Positions 1 to 9,272 of a DNA stretch of 49,138 nucleotides are shown here, one piece after another. The translations under genes and the position numbers were made by a program. The notes beneath the pieces were generated by a model that saw only the letters and a program-made list of their open reading frames with translations, did not search any database and was not told the origin of the DNA. The DNA is from Caulobacteraceae bacterium (lineage in GTDB: Bacteria; Pseudomonadota; Alphaproteobacteria; Caulobacterales; Caulobacteraceae), in the NCBI GenBank assembly GCA_019746095.1, contig JAIESL010000010.1, forward strand, positions 1 to 49,138. Direction: 5' to 3'. How positions within the stretch are numbered: position 1 is the stretch's first letter; every line of letters starts with the position of its first letter.

Positions 1-1540
<1,540 letters not shown>

Positions 1541-1825
1541 TCAGGGCGGAATTGCGAGGAAAAGCGGCGTCCGCAAAGGGGCGGGAGTGGTGCGTTTCGC
1601 CGGAAAAAATGCAGGCCGCTTCCGGCGATTCCCGAAGGCCTCCCGGAGCGGCCCCGAAACCGCCTCTGGGGGCGCGGCGGCGATGGAGATGAACCCTGTC
1701 AAAGACCCGTCCTGTCTGGATGGAGACAGAGAGCACATGCCTGCGTCAGGAACGGTCGCAGCCCGGAAAACGGGGCGAAGTCGGATCGTGCGGGAGGGTC
1801 GAAAAGGGCGGGTCGGGGTCGCGCA

Positions 1826-1855
1826 GGGGCGAGAAGACACGGGGCGAGAAGACAC
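1826..1855. repeat. Perfect tandem duplication of a 15-bp unit
   Basis: The unit GGGGCGAGAAGACAC occurs twice with no gap, at 1826-1840 and 1841-1855. It probably arose by slippage; no function is evident. Confidence 0.9.
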
Positions 1856-1888
1856 TGTTTGGGGGGTGGTCGAACCCCCGTCCGATAT

Positions 1889-2088
1889 CGTCATTCCGGG
1901 CGAAGCGCAGCGGAGACCCGGAACCCAGTGGCGCGCGGGAGCGCGAAGCTGTCGGGAGCGCAGGTTTCTGGAGTAGCTTGCGTCCGCCTGTGTTTGACGC
2001 TTCGCGCCGCCCTTCGGGTCGCCGCCGTCGCGGCGCCGCCGGGTTCCGGGTCTGCGAGCCGCTGCGCGTCTCTCCGCCCGGAATGACG
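1889..2088. repeat. Inverted pair of REP-like repeats
   Basis: The left arm (1889-1926) starts CGTCATTCCGGGCG and ends ACCCGGAACCC. The right arm (2041-2088) is its inverted counterpart, ending CGCCCGGAATGACG, with about ten extra bases in the middle. About 114 bp of GC-rich sequence lies between them. The paired arrangement resembles the REP/BIME or REPIN elements dispersed in many proteobacterial genomes. The sequence differs from the 31-bp repeats around the GIY-YIG gene. Confidence 0.75.
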
Positions 2089-2103
2089 ATAGCAGTGGGG
2101 GTG

Positions 2104-3234
2104 CTACTCGACCGTCAGCGCCCCGCCCTCGACCCGGACGAACTGCGCCCGACCCCGCAACGGCGCGAACAGTTCCGCCTCGGTGCCGGTCATGAAGGCC
2201 TGCAGGCCCAGGGCCTCGATCTCGTCGAACAGGGCGGCGCGGCGGGCCGTGTCGAGGTGGGCGGGGGCCTCGTCGAGCAGGAGGACGGGCGGGGCACTCT
2301 GATCGGCCAGACGGGTGATCTGGGCGAGGATCAGGTTGAGGACCAGCGCCTTCTGCTCGCCCGAGGACCCCTCGGCGGCGGGGCGGTTCTTCTCGCGGTG
2401 CAGGGCGGTCAGGTCGGAGCGGTGCGGCCCGAACAGGGAACGGCCGGCGGCGGCGTCGCGGGCGCGGCTGCGGGTCAGGCCTTCGCGGATCGCGGCGGCA
2501 ATGGCCTCGGCACCGGTGCCTGCGGTCGCCATGGCCTCAGCCTCACCGGTCAAGCCGAGGTCGGCCTGGGGGAAGGGCCGGTCGTTGCGGGCGTCGATGG
2601 CGGCCTGGAGGGTGGTCAGGGCGGCGGCGCGGGCCATGGCCGCCTCCGCGCCCGCCTCGCCGAGGCGCAGTTCGAGGGCATCGAGCCAGAGGGGGTCGGC
2701 GGCGCGGCCTTCCGCCCCCTCGGTCAGCAGGCGCAGCCGCTCGCGCAGGGCCTTTTCATAGGCCGACACGGAAGCCGCGTGGGCGGGATCGGCGGCGAAG
2801 ACCAGCCGGTCGAGGAATTTCAGCCGCGCGGCGCGGGCATCGGAAAACAGCCGGTCCTGTTCGGGCGTGGCCCAGACCGGGCGCAGATGGTCGAGCAGAC
2901 GGCCCGGCTGGGCCGTCTCGCCGTCGATGCGGACGATGCGGCGGGCGGCCCCGGGCGACTGGACGCCGGTGCCGAGTTTCGTTTCCTCATCCCCGTCAGT
3001 GAGGATGGCGGCGACGGCCCAGGCCCGGCCGGTGGCTTCGCCGGGTTCGCGTCGGCCCATCTCGGGGGCTGTGGCGCCGCGCAGGCCCTTGCCGGGGGTG
3101 AAGAGGCTGAGGGCCTCCAGCAGATTGGTCTTGCCCGCACCGTTGGGGCCGTGAAGCACCACCGCCCCCGCCGCGATGGGCAGGGTCGCGCTCGCATAGG
3201 AGCGGAAGTCGGTGAGGGTGAGGGCGGTGATCAA
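2104..3234 (-). CDS. recF: DNA replication and repair protein RecF
   Basis: RecF is an SMC-like ATPase that helps load RecA at gaps with RecO and RecR. The sequence shows the N-terminal [14 protein letters not shown] segment, the Walker A motif [16 protein letters not shown], the ABC signature region [18 protein letters not shown] and the Walker B motif [14 protein letters not shown]. No ATG fits the N-terminus. A TTG at 3234 places the protein start just before the conserved LTLTDFR segment and gives 376 residues. It overlaps the preceding stop codon as TTGA, suggesting translational coupling to the upstream gene. Another in-frame TTG at 3285 would add 17 residues that do not look conserved. 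Neither start has a good Shine-Dalgarno sequence. Confidence 0.94.
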   Translation of the reverse strand: MITALTLTDFRSYASATLPIAAGAVVLHGPNGAGKTNLLEALSLFTPGKGLRGATAPEMGRREPGEATGRAWAVAAILTDGDEETKLGTGVQSPGAARRIVRIDGETAQPGRLLDHLRPVWATPEQDRLFSDARAARLKFLDRLVFAADPAHAASVSAYEKALRERLRLLTEGAEGRAADPLWLDALELRLGEAGAEAAMARAAALTTLQAAIDARNDRPFPQADLGLTGEAEAMATAGTGAEAIAAAIREGLTRSRARDAAAGRSLFGPHRSDLTALHREKNRPAAEGSSGEQKALVLNLILAQITRLADQSAPPVLLLDEAPAHLDTARRAALFDEIEALGLQAFMTGTEAELFAPLRGRAQFVRVEGGALTVE

Positions 3235-3683
3235 GGGAGTGGCTGCACCAAGGTCGCTGGACCCGTCAGCAGGAGCTTTGACCAAATCCTGTCGAGCGCC
3301 TCGCTAAGGGTCGGTTGCCCCAGGACTAAGTGGGTTTCGTCCAGTGCATCCATGAGAGGCTGTCCGAGGGTCGAACCGGCGAAGCGGCCTTCCCGACTCC
3401 AACGCGTGGGCTCGCCATCGCCAGCCATGTTCCAGACGTCGATTCGAGCGATCCGGTCCTGCCAGATTTTCAAACGGACCGTGACTGACTTTGGAGATTC
3501 CCGGCGACGGAGAATGATCTCAACGAGCTCGGGCTCGACGCCGTCGTTCCGCTCGATGACCCGGCGGAGTTCAACGACCGCAAACCGCGTTCGCAGCGAT
3601 CGCCGACGCCGTCGAAAAGACTCGGTGACTTCCGCGATTACAGGGTGATCCAATGGGCCGTTGATTTTATTCTCTCCGCTCAT
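3231..3683 (-). CDS. Unrecognised protein overlapping recF
   Basis: This frame encodes about 150 residues with no family I recognise. It is basic near the N-terminus ([13 protein letters not shown]) and has a mixed alpha/beta look later ([19 protein letters not shown]). Its stop codon overlaps the proposed TTG start of recF. The ATG at 3683 lies inside the left REP-like arm that frames the neighbouring GIY-YIG gene and has no Shine-Dalgarno sequence. A TTG further in ([12 protein letters not shown]) is an alternative. The frame stays open another 12 codons into the repeat, and those residues ([10 protein letters not shown]) are just translated repeat. The base composition appears less GC-rich than in flanking genes, consistent with acquired sequence. 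It could also be non-coding. Confidence 0.5.
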   Translation of the reverse strand: MSGENKINGPLDHPVIAEVTESFRRRRRSLRTRFAVVELRRVIERNDGVEPELVEIILRRRESPKSVTVRLKIWQDRIARIDVWNMAGDGEPTRWSREGRFAGSTLGQPLMDALDETHLVLGQPTLSEALDRIWSKLLLTGPATLVQPLP

Positions 3684-3706
3684 CCCGGCGAAAGCCGGGA
3701 CCCAGT
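3676..3706 (+). repeat. Left arm, 31-bp REP-like repeat
   Basis: This is the exact reverse complement of 4041-4071. The inner 3683-3700 is a 7-bp stem closed by GAAA. On the minus strand the arm contains the ATG proposed as start of the gene at 3231-3683. Confidence 0.9.
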
Positions 3707-3729
3707 TCTTTCGCAAGAACGCGGGCGGT

Positions 3730-4014
3730 TCAGAAGAGCTTTTCGAACAGGTCGTTCCAGCCGGGGTTGGTTCGCTCGATCAGTTCCAGCTTCCAGGCCC
3801 GTTTCCATTCCTTGATCTGGCGCTCCCGGACGAAGGCGGCGTGACGGCTTTCGTGGACCTCGAACCAGACGAGGATCGCTACATCGTACTTGGCGGTGAA
3901 CCCGTCCCGCCGCTTTTCCCGATGCTCGATGATCCGCTTGATCAGGTTGTCGGTCGAGCCGGTGTAGAGGGTCCCGTTCCGACCGCTGGCGATGATGTAG
4001 GTGAAGAACGCCAA
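3730..4014 (-). CDS. GIY-YIG nuclease domain protein
   Basis: This 94-residue protein consists of little more than one GIY-YIG endonuclease domain of the small COG2827/YhbQ-like type. The GIY position is degenerate (FTYIIASGRNG), followed by the second motif LYTGSTDNLIKRIIEHR with its conserved arginine. The RERQIKEWKRAWKLELIE helix carries the metal-binding glutamate, and the NPGWNDL ending is typical of the family. The TTG start at 4014 is preceded by GGAGG six bases upstream. The gene lies entirely between two perfect inverted repeats and on the same strand as dnaN and recF. The substrate is unknown. The context suggests a nuclease acting on, or spread with, its flanking repeats, but that is inference. 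Confidence 0.9.
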   Translation of the reverse strand: MAFFTYIIASGRNGTLYTGSTDNLIKRIIEHREKRRDGFTAKYDVAILVWFEVHESRHAAFVRERQIKEWKRAWKLELIERTNPGWNDLFEKLF

Positions 4015-4040
4015 CCGGAACCTCCGTACGTAACGAAAGC

Positions 4041-4071
4041 ACTGGGTCCCGGCTTTCGCCGGGATGAGCGG
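4041..4071 (-). repeat. Right arm, 31-bp REP-like repeat
   Basis: This is the exact reverse complement of 3676-3706, with the same GAAA-type hairpin. It lies 12 bp from the dnaN stop codon, so it may also act as a transcript-end hairpin for dnaN. Confidence 0.9.
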
Positions 4072-4082
4072 AATTTAAGAAC

Positions 4083-5201
4083 TCACACCCTCAGCGGCAT
4101 CAACACATACTGCACGCCCGGATCGCCCGGATCGAGGACGAGGGTCGGGCTGGCCGGGTCGGCGAATTTGAAGTGGGCGGTTTCGCCGGTGATCTGGCCG
4201 GCGACGTCCAGCAGATAGCGGGCGTTGAAGCCGATCTCGAAGGGTTCTTCGGAATAGCCGATCTCGACCTCCTCGACCCCCTGCCCGGCCTCCATGTTGC
4301 GCACCGTCAGGGTCACGCGGTCCAGCTCGAAGGCCAGTTTCACCGAGCGGCTCTTCTCGGCCGAGATGGTGGCGACGCGGTCGACGGCCTGGGCGAACAG
4401 GGCATTGTCGATGTCGGCCTGTTTGTCATTACCTTTCGGAATGACACGCATGTAGTCGGGGAAGGCGCCGTCGATGACCTTGGAGGTCAGGCTGGCATTG
4501 CCGAATTCGAAGCGGATCTTCTGCGGGCTGACCATGACCTCGACCGGGCCGGAACCGTCGTCGAGCAGGCGGCGGACCTGGTCGACGGTCTTGCGCGGGA
4601 CGATGACACCGGGGCCGCCGGCCGCACCTTCAGGTGCCGGCGTCTCGGCGAGGGCCAGACGGTGGCCGTCGGTGGCCACGGCGCGCAGCAGGGGAATGCC
4701 GGCCTCGGCCACGGTGTGGAGATACAGGCCGTTCAGATAGTAGCGCGTCTCTTCGGTCGAGACGGCGAACCGGGTCTTGTCGATCAGCCGGGCGAGGTCT
4801 TCCTTGGGCAGGGTGAAGCGCGTGCCCGAGGTGTCGGTCGACATGACCGGGAAGTCGCCCGCCGGCAGGACCGGCAGGTTGAATTTGGAGCGGCCCGCCT
4901 GGACCACCAGACGGGGGTCGTCGCCATTGTAGCTGAGCGAGACCTCGGCACCGTCGGGCAGTTTGCGGACGATTTCGTAGAGGGTGTGGGCCGGGGCGGT
5001 GATCTGGCCCTCGACATTCACCTGGGCCTCGGCCTCGTCGACCATCTCCATGTCGAGGTCGGTGGCGGCGAACGACAGCTTGTCGTGTCCGGCACTGAGC
5101 AGGACGTTGGACAGGATCGGAATGGTGTTCCGGCGCTCGACGACGCTCTGTACGTGGCCGAGGGCCTTGAGAAGCGCGGAGCGTTCGATGGTCAGTTGCA
5201 T
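4083..5201 (-). CDS. dnaN: DNA polymerase III sliding clamp (beta)
   Basis: The beta clamp encircles DNA as a dimer and tethers polymerase III and other replication factors. The 372-residue length is normal. Three clamp repeats are visible. The N-terminus MQLTIERSALLKALGHVQ, the RNTIPILSNVLL segment, TEETRYYLNGLYLH in the middle domain and the C-terminal YVLMPLRV are all family hallmarks. The ATG at 5201 has only a weak upstream purine stretch. It lies 179 bp downstream of dnaA on the same strand. The spacer contains a perfect DnaA box and a complementary pair of heptamer arrays, so dnaN may have its own promoter or attenuator there. Confidence 0.98.
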   Translation of the reverse strand: MQLTIERSALLKALGHVQSVVERRNTIPILSNVLLSAGHDKLSFAATDLDMEMVDEAEAQVNVEGQITAPAHTLYEIVRKLPDGAEVSLSYNGDDPRLVVQAGRSKFNLPVLPAGDFPVMSTDTSGTRFTLPKEDLARLIDKTRFAVSTEETRYYLNGLYLHTVAEAGIPLLRAVATDGHRLALAETPAPEGAAGGPGVIVPRKTVDQVRRLLDDGSGPVEVMVSPQKIRFEFGNASLTSKVIDGAFPDYMRVIPKGNDKQADIDNALFAQAVDRVATISAEKSRSVKLAFELDRVTLTVRNMEAGQGVEEVEIGYSEEPFEIGFNARYLLDVAGQITGETAHFKFADPASPTLVLDPGDPGVQYVLMPLRV

Positions 5202-5290
5202 GTGGTCTCGGCCCGGATACGGCGACTCACCGGCGTCGCCGCGAATAGAGGGCCTTTGACACTAGCGGATTGGTGGCGGGGAGCAAGGAA

Positions 5291-5383
5291 GGGGCGAGGG
5301 TCGGGGGTCGGGGGGCGAGGGAGGAAGGCACAGGCGGGTGTGGATAACCCGTCTCGACCCTCGCCCCTCAGCCCTCGACCCTA
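5291..5383. repeat. Paired heptamer arrays, dnaA-dnaN spacer
   Basis: The left array (5291-5325) has five 7-bp units of the type GGGTCGG/GGGGCGA. The right array (5353-5383) has complementary units of the type CTCGACC/CTCGCCC. The two can pair as a long imperfect hairpin. The right array runs into the dnaA stop codon (TAG, plus-strand cta at 5381). Confidence 0.8.
5339..5347 (-). promoter_or_regulatory. Perfect consensus DnaA box
   Basis: The sequence TGTGGATAA (TTATCCACA on the minus strand) matches the 9-bp DnaA box consensus exactly. It lies between dnaA and dnaN, in the loop of the heptamer hairpin. It could allow DnaA to regulate dnaN or titrate DnaA. A single box does not mark an origin. 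Confidence 0.7.
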
Positions 5384-6841
5384 TCCGCGCAGCTTGCGCG
5401 TCAGCGTCTCGACATCCCGGGCGATCTGGTCGTCCTGGGCCATCAGTTCCTCGATCTTGCGTACGCCGTGCAGGACCGTGGTGTGGTCGCGCCCCCCGAA
5501 GCGGCGGCCGATGTCGGGGTAGGAGCGGGTCGTGTGCTGTTTGCACAGCCACATGGCGATCTGGCGCGGGCGGGCGACGGCGCGGGTGCGACGCTCGCTG
5601 AGCAGATCGGCCTGTTTCAGGCTGAAATGATCGGCGACGGTCTTCTGGATCTCGTCGACGGTGATGCGGCGCTCGGGCCCGCCGCGCAGGGCCGAACCCA
5701 GCAGGGCCTGGGTCTCGTCGACGCTGAGGGCCGACAGTCGGGCACCGGCGACGGCGGCCAGGGTGTTCACGGCGCCTTCCAGCTCACGCATCGAGCCGGG
5801 GGTGCGGTCGACCAGGTGCTCCAGCACCTCGGCCCGGGCCTCGCCGGAGACGACGCCGAGACGGGCCAGGGCCTCGATCCGGTTGCGGGCCACGGCCAGT
5901 TTCAGGGCGCGGTCGGCAGGCTCGACCGGGCAGGTCAGGCCCGAGGCCAGGTGGCTGCGCAGGCGCGGCTCGACCTCGGTCAGGGCCATGGGCGGCCGGT
6001 CGGCCGAGAGGATGATCTTCTTGCCGTCCTCGATCAGGGCGGTCAGTGTCGAGAGCAGTTCTTCCTGGGTGCCGGCCTTGCCGCCGACGAACTGGACGTC
6101 GTCGATCAGCAGCATGTCGGCATTGCGCAGACTGTCCTTGAAGGCCGCCATGGTGCGGTCCTGGGCGGCGCGGACGAAGGTCGACAGGAAGCGTTCGGCG
6201 GTCAGATAGACGACCTTCGCATCCGGACGCAGCCGCTGGGCCTCCCAGGCGATGGCGTTGAGCAGATGGGTCTTGCCGTAGCCATAGGGGCCGCAGAAGA
6301 AGATCGGGTTGAAATGGCCATCGGCCCAGGCGGCGGCCTGGCGGGCGATGGCCAGGGCGAAGGCATTGCCCTGCCCTTCCACGAAACTGTCGAAGGTCAG
6401 GCGGTCCTGCAGGCCGGCGGCGCGCACGGCGCGGGCCCCGTCAGCGACGGGCGGCACGGTCGCCATGGGCATGGACGCCGGCACGGGCTGCAGCGGAATG
6501 ACGGCGGCCCCCTCGGCACGGCCGGCGGCGACCTGGGAGGCCGAAGGGGTCGAACCCATTTCAGCGCGGCAACGCACGTCGAGGCGACGCGACAGGCCGT
6601 CGAGGCCCAGCCACAGCTCATTCATGCGCCGCAGGGCGTTCTTGCGCACCCAGTCACGCGCATAGGCGGTCGGGGTGACGAGGATCAGTTGGCCGGCACC
6701 GTCGGTGCGCACGGCCGAGGGGGCGATATAGGAGCTGAAGGGCCCCTCGCCGATCTCGCTGCGCAGACGGCCCGCCGCCTCGGTCCAGATGCGATCCGGA
6801 TCCGTCATCCCCGCCATTTGCACGCTCCCCATCATCGTCAA
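5381..6841 (-). CDS. dnaA: Chromosomal replication initiator DnaA
   Basis: DnaA binds DnaA boxes and opens the origin in its ATP form. Domain I lies at about residues 12-95 and a variable linker rich in Ala, Pro and Val at about 96-145. The AAA+ domain has Walker A GPYGYGKTHL near residue 184 and Walker B MLLIDDVQF near 244. The C-terminal DNA-binding domain ends with the DnaA signature FGGRDHTTVLHGVRKIEEL. The length of 486 is normal. The ATG at 6841 gives MTMMG, resembling the MTMKG start of the Caulobacter protein. It is preceded by a long spacer with three clustered GANTC sites, consistent with CcrM-dependent control as known in Caulobacter. Confidence 0.98.
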   Translation of the reverse strand: MTMMGSVQMAGMTDPDRIWTEAAGRLRSEIGEGPFSSYIAPSAVRTDGAGQLILVTPTAYARDWVRKNALRRMNELWLGLDGLSRRLDVRCRAEMGSTPSASQVAAGRAEGAAVIPLQPVPASMPMATVPPVADGARAVRAAGLQDRLTFDSFVEGQGNAFALAIARQAAAWADGHFNPIFFCGPYGYGKTHLLNAIAWEAQRLRPDAKVVYLTAERFLSTFVRAAQDRTMAAFKDSLRNADMLLIDDVQFVGGKAGTQEELLSTLTALIEDGKKIILSADRPPMALTEVEPRLRSHLASGLTCPVEPADRALKLAVARNRIEALARLGVVSGEARAEVLEHLVDRTPGSMRELEGAVNTLAAVAGARLSALSVDETQALLGSALRGGPERRITVDEIQKTVADHFSLKQADLLSERRTRAVARPRQIAMWLCKQHTTRSYPDIGRRFGGRDHTTVLHGVRKIEELMAQDDQIARDVETLTRKLRG

Positions 6842-7030
6842 CCCACCCTTGAAAACCCATCAGCGGACGCCCTTCGGGAGAGGCCTGGCACCGGGACGAC
6901 TTCTCCTGTCCTGCGAGGCGGGTGCCATGCCGGTGGGGTCGTACTCTGGAACAGGCGTCTCACGCCGACACGAAAACAGGTTCCGCGCCGCTTTCATTCC
7001 GTATGGGAATGGAAGTGCGTCAGCGGCTCG

Positions 7031-7058
7031 AACTTACCCTCGGGGAGGGGGGCGTCAA
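7031..7058 (-). promoter_or_regulatory. Candidate dnaA promoter
   Basis: Reading the minus strand, TTGACGC (7052-7058) matches the -35 of the Caulobacter housekeeping consensus (TTGACGS, 10-14 bp, GCTANAWC). After 13 bp a weak -10, GGTAAGTT, follows. A second candidate begins with TTGACGG at 7115-7121, and its -10 region would overlap a GANTC site. The choice between them is not settled by sequence. Confidence 0.35.
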
Positions 7059-7062
7059 CGCT

Positions 7063-7099
7063 GATTCGCGACTCGAATTGCAGTTAAAATTGTTGACTC
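7063..7099. promoter_or_regulatory. Cluster of three GANTC (CcrM) sites
   Basis: GATTC at 7063-7067, GACTC at 7070-7074 and GACTC at 7095-7099 lie within 37 bp beside the candidate dnaA promoters. In Caulobacter the methylation state of GANTC sites in the dnaA promoter affects its activity. Confidence 0.6.
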
Positions 7100-7189
7100 C
7101 GCTAAAGCCAAACACCGTCAACGAAAAACGTCTTTTCGCCACAGAAGCGAGCGCCAATTCGCCTGGCAGCGGTTACCGGCGCACGTGCA

Positions 7190-7221
7190 AACGGCGAGGG
7201 AGCCTTCGCGCCCTCGCCGTT
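7190..7221 (-). terminator. Hairpin downstream of rpsT
   Basis: AACGGCGAGGG (7190-7200) pairs perfectly with CCCTCGCCGTT (7211-7221), an 11-bp stem with a 10-nt loop. On the minus strand only a short TTT follows, so it is a moderate intrinsic terminator or an RNA-stabilising end. Confidence 0.6.
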
Positions 7222-7278
7222 GAAATCACTGTATTTTGCCGTGACAGCCTGATGAAAGGCCGTCCGCGGTCCGAAAAA

Positions 7279-7548
7279 TCAGGCGGCGGCCATCTTCTTC
7301 AGCTGTGCGGCCAGACGACCCACTTTCCGCGAACCGGTGTTCTTGTGAACCACGCCCTTGGAGACGGCGCGCATCAGCTCGGACTGGGCCTCGATGAAGG
7401 CGGTCTTCGCGGCACCGGCGTCGCCGCCCGAGACGGCTTCCTGAAACTTGCGCAGGAAGGTGCGGACGCGCGTGCGGCGCGCCTTGTTCACTTCGGTGCG
7501 GGCAGCGATCTTGCGGATCGCTTTCTTGGCGCCGGGATTGTTGGCCAT
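7279..7548 (-). CDS. rpsT: 30S ribosomal protein S20
   Basis: S20 is a primary binder of 16S rRNA in the small subunit. The 89-residue protein is strongly basic and helical. It begins [20 protein letters not shown] and carries the family's [19 protein letters not shown] ending. It is a single-gene unit with a good Caulobacter-type promoter just upstream and a hairpin downstream. rpsT directly upstream of dnaA is a common alphaproteobacterial arrangement. Confidence 0.97.
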   Translation of the reverse strand: MANNPGAKKAIRKIAARTEVNKARRTRVRTFLRKFQEAVSGGDAGAAKTAFIEAQSELMRAVSKGVVHKNTGSRKVGRLAAQLKKMAAA

Positions 7549-7617
7549 CAGTCAAACCTTACGAACGGAAACGCCGCGGAGCACGGTCCACGGCGGGGAA
7601 ATCTCGAAGAGCGCGCG

Positions 7618-7646
7618 GCTATAGCGGAAAGGGGTATGACGGTCAA
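7618..7646 (-). promoter_or_regulatory. rpsT promoter
   Basis: On the minus strand TTGACCG (7640-7646) is followed after 14 bp by GCTATAGC (7618-7625). This matches the Caulobacter housekeeping consensus TTGACGS-N10-14-GCTANAWC at all but two positions. The -35 overlaps the last codons of the upstream DUF4241 gene. It gives a leader of about 60 nt for rpsT. Confidence 0.7.
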
Positions 7647-8464
7647 CGCGAGTCAGAGCCGGGCGGAAAGTTGACGGCGGTGATGACCGCGAAGTCCGTC
7701 ACGACCGCCACAGGCAGGCCGTCTGCCCCATAGCCGATCCAGGACGCATAGTAGCCGTCACCCCACCCGGACGAGAACATGGCCGCGCCGCCGGGGCCGA
7801 GCGGCTCGACCAGGGCGAAGCCGTACGGAATGCCGAGCGCCGCGGCCGCCGCCTCGCCGCGGGCCTGCCAGCCGTCCGTCAGGGCCATATAGCGATCCAC
7901 GTCCTCGACATGGGCGCGCAGGATAGCAGGATCGGGGCCCCCGACCCGATCCAGATACTGGACGGGGGCCGTCCCCGGATATTCGCTCTCCAGCCAGGCC
8001 GGGACGGCAGCGTCGACGAAGGCACCGGTGCCGGCGTCGACGCCGTAGCCGAAGATGTTGTCGCCTGTCAGGGTGGCGGGATCCTGTTCGTCCGTCACCG
8101 CCAGGGCCCAGCGCACGGGGGGCGTACCGGAGATCAGCAGCCGGGCCAGGGCGACGCGCTGGCCGCTGTCGCCTGCGTCCGCCACAGCCAGATCGACGGG
8201 GTAGCGGCCGGGCGGCACGGTCACGGTCAGGGGCCGGTCGCGCGCGGACATCAGGAAGGGATCGGCCAGGATCAGGCGACCACTGGAAATCTGCACCTCC
8301 CCGATCCGGACGGTCCGGACCGGATAGCGTTCCTCTCCCGCCTCCCCGATGAAGCCGGCCTCAAAGGCACCGGTCAAGACTTCAGGGCGCGGGGTGATCT
8401 GGGCCTGGGCCGCCGGCGCGAGTGCGGAGACGACACAGACGGCCGCGAGCAGCTTGCGAAACAC
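7643..8464 (-). CDS. Secreted DUF4241 family protein
   Basis: The 273-residue product begins with a Sec signal peptide (MFRKLLAAVCVVSALAPAAQAQ), so it should be periplasmic or secreted. The body has the DUF4241 pattern. It contains PPGRYPVDLAVAD, an RVALARLLISG strand, RWALAVTDEQDP, and the GYGVDAGTGAFVD motif near the middle, followed by a WGDGYYASWIGYGADGLPVA segment. The biochemical role of this family is not known to me. The gene starts 3 bp after the stop of the upstream enoyl-CoA hydratase gene, so the two are probably co-transcribed. Its 3' end contains the -35 of the rpsT promoter. Confidence 0.8.
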   Translation of the reverse strand: MFRKLLAAVCVVSALAPAAQAQITPRPEVLTGAFEAGFIGEAGEERYPVRTVRIGEVQISSGRLILADPFLMSARDRPLTVTVPPGRYPVDLAVADAGDSGQRVALARLLISGTPPVRWALAVTDEQDPATLTGDNIFGYGVDAGTGAFVDAAVPAWLESEYPGTAPVQYLDRVGGPDPAILRAHVEDVDRYMALTDGWQARGEAAAAALGIPYGFALVEPLGPGGAAMFSSGWGDGYYASWIGYGADGLPVAVVTDFAVITAVNFPPGSDSR

Positions 8465-8467
8465 CGG

Positions 8468-9256
8468 CTATTTCCCCGTGAACACCGGCTTCCGCTTCTC
8501 GACGAAGGCCGCCATGCCTTCCTTCTGGTCCTCGAAGGCGAACAGGCTGTGGAACAGGCGGCGTTCGAACTGGACGCCCTGGGTCAGGGTGGTCTCCAGC
8601 GCGGCGTTGACCATTTCCTTGTTGGCCATGACGGCGAGCGGGCTTTGCGAGGCGATCTTCGCGGCGATCTTGCGGACCTCGTCCAGCAGGGTCTCGTGCG
8701 GGACCACGCGGGCGGCGAGGCCGGCGCGTTCGGCCTCGGCGGCGTCCATCATGCGGGCGGTCAGGACCATGTCCATGGCCTTCGACTTGCCGACCAGACG
8801 GGTCAGGCGCTGGGAGCCGCCGATGCCGGGGGCGACGCCGAGGTTGATCTCGGGCTGGCCGAATTTGGCCTTCTCACTGGCGACGATGAAGTCGCACAGC
8901 ATGGCCAGCTCACAGCCGCCGCCGAGGGCGAAGCCGTTGACCGCGGCGATGATCGGCTTGCGGAAGCGGGTGATGCGGTCGTGGCCGAGGGCGAAGAAAT
9001 TGCCCGTGTACATCTGGGCATAGGTCTGGTCCGACATCTCCTTGATGTCGGCACCGGCGGCGAAGGCCTTGTCGCCCGAGCCGGTCAGAATGAGGCAGCG
9101 GACGCTGTCATCGTGCTCGACGCCGTCGAGGAAGTCCGACAGGTCCCTGAACAGGGCCGAGTTGAGCGCATTCAGCGCCTCAGGCCGGTTCAGGGTCACC
9201 AGGGCATAGCCGTCGGCGTGACGTTCGATCAGGAGGGTGGAGAAGGTGTCGGCCAT
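8468..9256 (-). CDS. Enoyl-CoA hydratase
   Basis: This crotonase-fold enzyme hydrates trans-2-enoyl-CoA in beta-oxidation. At 262 residues it is full length. The oxyanion-hole segments AFAAGADIKEM (near 65) and NGFALGGGCELAMLCD (near 107) are present. The two catalytic glutamates are at about 116 (GCELAML) and 136 (PEINLGVAPG), matching the classical short-chain hydratase rather than non-hydratase members. The ATG at 9256 has GGGAG about 8 bp upstream. A heptamer array begins 17 bp upstream of the start. No other beta-oxidation gene is adjacent. Confidence 0.93.
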   Translation of the reverse strand: MADTFSTLLIERHADGYALVTLNRPEALNALNSALFRDLSDFLDGVEHDDSVRCLILTGSGDKAFAAGADIKEMSDQTYAQMYTGNFFALGHDRITRFRKPIIAAVNGFALGGGCELAMLCDFIVASEKAKFGQPEINLGVAPGIGGSQRLTRLVGKSKAMDMVLTARMMDAAEAERAGLAARVVPHETLLDEVRKIAAKIASQSPLAVMANKEMVNAALETTLTQGVQFERRLFHSLFAFEDQKEGMAAFVEKRKPVFTGK

Positions 9257-9272
9257 GGGGACGGCTCCCGGG

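Larger units (their letters stand above)
3676..4071. mobile_element. REP-framed GIY-YIG unit
   Basis: A 31-bp sequence at 3676-3706 recurs as a perfect reverse complement at 4041-4071. Each arm contains its own hairpin, TCCCGGC-GAAA-GCCGGGA, with a GAAA loop. The 334 bp between the arms hold one gene, a GIY-YIG nuclease. The unit sits inside the dnaN-recF gene order, which is otherwise conserved. No target-site duplication could be seen. Calling it a mobile unit is inference from its structure. Confidence 0.55.
6842..7278. other. dnaA upstream region (437 bp, no gene)
   Basis: No coding sequence is supported here. The region separates rpsT from dnaA on the same strand. It contains a hairpin downstream of rpsT (7190-7221), an A/T-rich patch near 7080-7140, three GANTC sites (7063-7099) and candidate -35 hexamers TTGACG read on the minus strand at 7053-7058 and 7116-7121. 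These imply a dnaA leader of roughly 180-250 nt. Confidence 0.7.

Noticed and set aside
3231..3716. Full 161-residue version of the frame before recF
   Set aside because: The first 11 residues are translated repeat-arm sequence; the real start, if the gene is real, is later.
5202..5380. Replication origin between dnaA and dnaN
   Set aside because: Only one DnaA box and no A/T-rich unwinding region are present; in Caulobacterales the origin is usually away from dnaA.
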